Assembly: GCA_951394405.1 (NCBI GenBank)
Contig: OX596346.1
Span: forward strand, 2,170,001 to 2,234,000
Reading direction: 5' to 3'
DNA from: Coprinellus micaceus
Lineage: Eukaryota; Basidiomycota; Agaricomycetes; Agaricales; Psathyrellaceae
Length of the DNA: 64,000 nucleotides
Both the position numbers and the translations under genes were made by a program. The notes beneath the pieces are model-generated. The model saw only the letters and a list, made by a program, of their open reading frames with translations, searched no databases and was not told the DNA's origin. Numbering within the stretch: the first letter of the stretch is position 1; each line of letters opens with the position of its first letter. Below, one piece after another: positions 60,191 to 64,000 of this stretch.

Positions 60191-60779
60191 GGACGGTTAC
60201 CGATATGAGGGAGGGGGACGGAGACGAAAGTAGAGCAGCTCCAAGGGCATGACCAGGGACCAAGGTTAAGTATGAGCAAACACGGGGCTTGACGCCCGAA
60301 TACGGGCGTTCTAGCCGTTGGTCCTACCCAAAAACATGTCCTTCCGGAACGTCAACGCCTCAAGGCAGTGGAACCAGAGCCTATTCCATAGATCCGATAT
60401 GGGTCAGAGGGGCGATGCATTCATTGCCCTTGGCGAACATGTCATGGAGGACGACGTATTTAATTTGCGGCATTCAAATTGGCGATGGTGCTTTACAGCA
60501 GGACGAGATGTGCGCGCCGCAGTCGTCATGCTGGAGCTGGCCGAACCAGGGATGGTGATGGCTGCGGAAAGAGATCGTCAACCACGCGAAATGGTGTTGC
60601 CGGGTTTGCTGGACACTGGGCAACGCGGTTAACCCTGGCTGCGCTTTCGGCTTCGAGTGGACATAACGTGAAAGTCAACGACAGGTCTCTATGCCGGGGA
60701 GAACTGCGACCATAAATACAGGATAAATTAGTGTTACATCGGTCGCATCATGACGAGATTTGCACAGTGGTGTAGTCGT
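60191..60779. other. Intergenic region upstream of protease copy C
   Basis: About 590 bp. A plus-strand frame of 104 codons (60318-60632) has no motif. The region probably holds the promoter of copy C. Confidence 0.45.
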
Positions 60780-62316
60780 TCATTCCGAGTCTGAGTCAAG
60801 CTCGTCGATCTCTTCATCGTCGCTTTCAAACGGTGTTATCGCCGGTGACGACTTTGAGGCCCCATACACCGACTCGATTTCTTCGCCGTGTCGTCGTCGT
60901 TTCCGCGTACTTTCAAACTCGTCCATTTGTTTCAAGAAGGCTAGACAAGGGACCTTGGTTAGTCACGAGAGGTATGGAGGCTCCAGATATCTATGCGCGT
61001 ACCTTTTCGTTTTCGTCTCAGGTCTGCAAGGGGCTCTGGCACTGCCAAGACTCCCTCGGTAGCGTCTGTAGAGGTTGAGAATGCGTGTACATGTTTTGGG
61101 ATTCCGCTGGGAAAAGCAATTCTTCTTGCATAACCTTGCGCTGGGGGGAACTTGTGAGTGCTTGGGTTGGCGTGGGGCGAAGCCATCACTTACGGTCTGG
61201 TTCGACGGGGAGATCCATGAATCGCAGTTTACCCTTGGGTCGGCCATACATCTCCTCTAACCGTGTTCTTGCACCATTGATCATCCTGGGAGTCGTTAGG
61301 ATTGGGATGGTAGACGCATAGATCATTGAACTCACTCTGAGGTCAAAAGGCCTTCATCCTTGACATGGAGCGACCCGCTCAAAACGTTGATAACATGCTC
61401 CCAACTGACCGGCCGTATCCTATCCTGCAGCGTATCCGTGATTGGGGGAATATGAACAGCCATAAGATCCACAACGAAGACCAGCAAATGCTTGATCATT
61501 TCAGGAATGGGTTGGAGGGCATCATTCTCGAGCTGCTCTTGATCACTCTTGAACACCCCACGGGGTTTGACTTCGTTACGGGGCGCTGTATTACGAGCAA
61601 AGGAGAGGATTTCGTCGCGTAGATGCCACTTCGGCACGACGACTTCGTCTGGGCCGAGAGGCCACCGTGCGTCGAGTTTAGAGTCTCCTGAATCGTCGGA
61701 GTCATCGGATACTTCGGGCTCGCCGTCGTCGTCGTTGGCACCGTTGGTCTTTACGCTCTTGCTTCGCTGCCTTGGCACGGGCGTGACCTGGTTGGCTTCT
61801 CCGTCCTCGTCCTCGTCGTCATCATAGTCAGGGGTAGCAAGGAGCTTCCAGGCAAGCTCAGTTGTATTTTCGACGCGTATAGAGCGAACGAGAGACGCGT
61901 ATTCGGTGAATTCGTTGACCTGGTCGGCGGTGAGCTGGGTGCGGTCCATGCGAAGGTCGACGTCGGCAGCAGCCAGTAAGAATGTGGGAACCGCTGTGTA
62001 AGAACTGTACAGTCGGTGATACAAGCGCACGCGCACAGGCCATCGCTCCCCCCTATCCTCTTTCGATCTAAACCAAGTGCGTGCTCATCGTCATCGTCGA
62101 CGCCGAGCGAATTTCTAAGCTAATCGGCCCTCTAGCATGAGAGAGAAGTGGAAGAAGAAGCGTTCCAGGAGGCTCCGTCGCAAACGCCGAAAGATGAGGG
62201 CTCGTTCCAGTGCGTAGACGCTCACACGATGTTTCACTTGCAGTCTCTGACTTGCTTTCTGCAGAGTAAACATCCATCGAATCTAGCAATGCGTATCGCT
62301 GAATCTCTCGCAACAT
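60780..62316 (-). CDS. Probable Rrn9-like RNA polymerase I initiation factor
   Basis: Five exons (62316-62102, 62052-61336, 61285-61194, 61140-61003, 60940-60780) encode 440 residues. The central part RVRLYHRLYSSYTAVPTFLL, an acidic spacer (DYDDDEDEDGEAN) and ARWPLGPDEVVVPKWHLRDE fit, from memory, the Rrn9 domain of fungal Pol I core-factor-associated proteins. The C-terminal part is MINGARTRLEEMYGRPKGKL, then KQMDEFESTRKRRRHGEE with nuclear-signal character and an acidic end (DDEEIDELDSDSE). The family call is tentative. The first intron uses a weak GTCGAC donor and is the least certain part; an alternative is that the true N-terminus lies elsewhere. If correct, the protein would help recruit Pol I to rDNA promoters in the nucleolus. 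Confidence 0.6.
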
Positions 62317-62616
62317 GACGATGGCTCGCCCGTCAAATGACCACTCTCAAACATAGGAGTCGCTGGAGGGTTGGGTGGTATGCACGGCTGGTGCTCGAAG
62401 GTCGCGCTGTTCTCTTGTCACTACGGACAGTGCAGGTCGATTTTATGTTCTGTAATCGTCCGAAATACACAAAACGCATCCGCACATCCTCTGTCCGATC
62501 TCGAATATGAGTTCTGAGTTCCGAGTCCCTTGACGTCGTTTGTGGGGCCGTGTGAAGTTGGAGAAAGGGTCCGTGCATCAATCTCGACGCGTCGAGCTCG
62601 TTAGCACACATTCTTC

Positions 62617-64000
62617 ATGAGCTCCTCAAAGTCTGTCCCCAAAATCGTCATCAAGGCGCGTCCGTCTAGTCAGGCAGGACCTTCGCGTCGCGGACGCCCA
62701 TCAAAGGCCGAGGACTATGAAGACGCAGAGGAGGATGAGGGTAACGACGATGACGAAACGAACGACCAATCCATGATGGATGTTGACGAGCCGGAGGACC
62801 CCCTGCCAGAGGTCGAGTCGGACAAGGGCGACGAGGACCACGAAGAAGGCGAGGAGGGAGACGAAGGGGAAGTCGTTGTTCCCGCACCACGCAAACGCGG
62901 TCGACCAAGGGGCCGAGGGCGGGGCGGCGGCCATGCGGGTTCGAACGTTCCTCGTGGAGCACGGGGACGCGGCAGAGGGAGGGGCAGGGGGCGTGGCAGG
63001 GGCGGCATCACCATCAGGCTCCCGCGGAAGGGTGACGAGGACGACGAGGGTGCGGAAGGGGACAACGAAGGTGACTTTGGCGAGGAAGAGTACTATGTTG
63101 CCGCCAAACCGTCGAGGAAGATCCAGGGCGCGACATACCTGGTTGAGGGCGATGAGCTCGTCACGGACGACGATCCCAAAGGCGACGAAAAGATCGACAA
63201 GAATGGGATTCTGCTTGGCGGGAGGAAGTTCAAGGCAACGACATTCATACTGCCGAATAGGCACCCAGAGAGGCAGTATATGCTGGCTATTGACGCTGCA
63301 AGGACGTCTGGGTTCCGAGATTCGCTATACTACTTCAGGCGGAACCCTCTCGCTCTCAAGCTCAACGCGACGCAGCCCGAGAAGGACTACCTAATTGCTG
63401 AGGGCAAGCTGGGCTCTCATCTCCGGACGAGGAGCGTTACCTTGATCACTGCGCGCAGTGCATACAAACTCCATGGCGCGAAAATGATATTTGGTGTGTA
63501 CCTGGGTTCTCTCATTTGAGCAGAGTGCTGACTTTCGCAGATGGTAAATGGGTGACGGACGACTACTACGAAGAGAAGTCGCTTGCAGAAATCACCGAGA
63601 AAGGCATCAAGCCTGGCGACTTCGTCGGCGATTTGCCAGACCCCACCACGCACAACGAGGCCTCTGCCCTCGGAGGTGCCGGACTCGGTGGAGGAGGTTC
63701 CAAAGCCGACCGCGGCGGAGGTGGTATCTACCGTGCTGGTGGACCCACGACGATCTTTGGGAGCAGCGGTTGGGGTCCGTTCAGCGACGGGCCGCTGAAC
63801 GCGGTGAGGAAGAGCTTGCTGAGCAGGGATAATGTGACAGAGGAGAACTGGATGCTAATGATGGCGGCGAGGGTGAGGGAGGCGGATGAGGAGTGGGCGA
63901 AGTGGAGGCAGGAGGCGAGGAAGGTCCCTGAAGGGGTACAAGGAGTCTATATGGGTGATGCGGTTTTGGCGAATGGGCTTCCAGCGAGGGTTGGTGGGTC
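62617..64000 (+). CDS. RSC7: RSC7/Swp82-like chromatin-remodelling subunit (partial, runs off right edge)
   Basis: Exon 1 (62617-63493) and the start of exon 2 (63541-64000) are visible. The N-terminus has a basic AT-hook-like RRGRPSK motif, a long acidic Asp/Glu region, then RKRGRPRGRGRGG and an RG-rich stretch. The conserved domain follows: GATYLVEGDELVTDDDPKGD, GILLGGRKFKATTFILPNR, HPERQYMLAIDAARTSGFRD and DGKWVTDDYYEE. This is the Npl6/Rsc7-Swp82 core shared by RSC and SWI/SNF complexes, which remodel nucleosomes in the nucleus. AT-hook-like and RGG elements suggest DNA or RNA contact. The frame is open to the window end at VGG, so the C-terminus is missing. The ATG at 62617 was chosen as it opens MSSSKSVPKIVIKARPS. 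Confidence 0.86.

Noticed and set aside
53600..62316. Possible secondary-metabolite or biosynthetic cluster
   Set aside because: The genes are proteases and a transcription-factor-like protein with no tailoring enzymes, synthases or cluster regulator.
1..64000. CRISPR arrays, insertion sequences or bacterial-type operons
   Set aside because: No direct-repeat arrays, transposase motifs or ribosome-binding-site-linked gene strings; gene structure is eukaryotic throughout.

Overview
The window is nuclear DNA from a filamentous basidiomycete, most likely an Agaricomycete. This rests on densely packed genes with many short spliceosomal introns (mostly about 45-70 bp, GT-AG), on gene families expanded in mushroom-forming fungi (FunK1-type kinase, short NACHT NTPase, tandem membrane-anchored aspartic proteases, secreted S41 peptidase) and on clear fungal housekeeping genes. 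I cannot name the genus or species. Exon coordinates come from joining reading frames at plausible splice sites. For every multi-exon gene with both ends inside the window the joined length is a multiple of three, except the S41 peptidase, which has a one-base conflict.

Layout. 1-1858 (-): protein kinase running off the left edge. 3107-4778 (-): alpha/beta hydrolase. 5603-8584 (+): secreted S41 peptidase with about 18 exons. 9937-11769 (+): disordered Pro/Ser-rich protein. 12483-14641 (-): DUF1308 protein. 14854-20641 (-): VPS15, the PI3-kinase regulatory kinase. 20642-23253: gene-free gap. 23254-28309 (+): SET1 histone H3K4 methyltransferase. 29475-32106 (+): FunK1 kinase. 33859-36007 (-): single-pass membrane protein sharing a short divergent promoter with GPI8 (36162-37457, +). 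38274-38828 (+): orphan ORF. 39142-41161 (-): NACHT NLR-like NTPase. 41650-43553 (-): mitochondrial-type aminoglycoside-phosphotransferase-like protein. 45358-48037 (-): threonyl-tRNA synthetase with two candidate starts. 48960-50595 (-): CstF-64/Rna15 homologue. 52124-53163 (-): histidinol-phosphatase. 53600-60190 (-): array of two intact aspartic proteases and one decayed copy. 60780-62316 (-): probable Rrn9-like factor. 62617-64000 (+): RSC7/Swp82-like subunit running off the right edge.

Functional themes. Most genes are independent core functions: vesicle and autophagy signalling (VPS15), chromatin (SET1, RSC7-like), Pol I transcription (Rrn9-like), mRNA 3'-end formation (CstF-64), translation (ThrRS), GPI anchoring (GPI8) and histidine synthesis. 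The accessory content is concentrated in the proteases, the FunK1 kinase and the NACHT protein. I found no operon-like, CRISPR-like or biosynthetic cluster and no convincing undescribed multi-gene system. The most useful observations are gene-structure details: two GC-AG introns on either side of one divergent promoter (one restores the GPI8 membrane anchor), dual starts in ThrRS, a micro-exon-rich peptidase with a one-base frame conflict, and the decaying protease copy.
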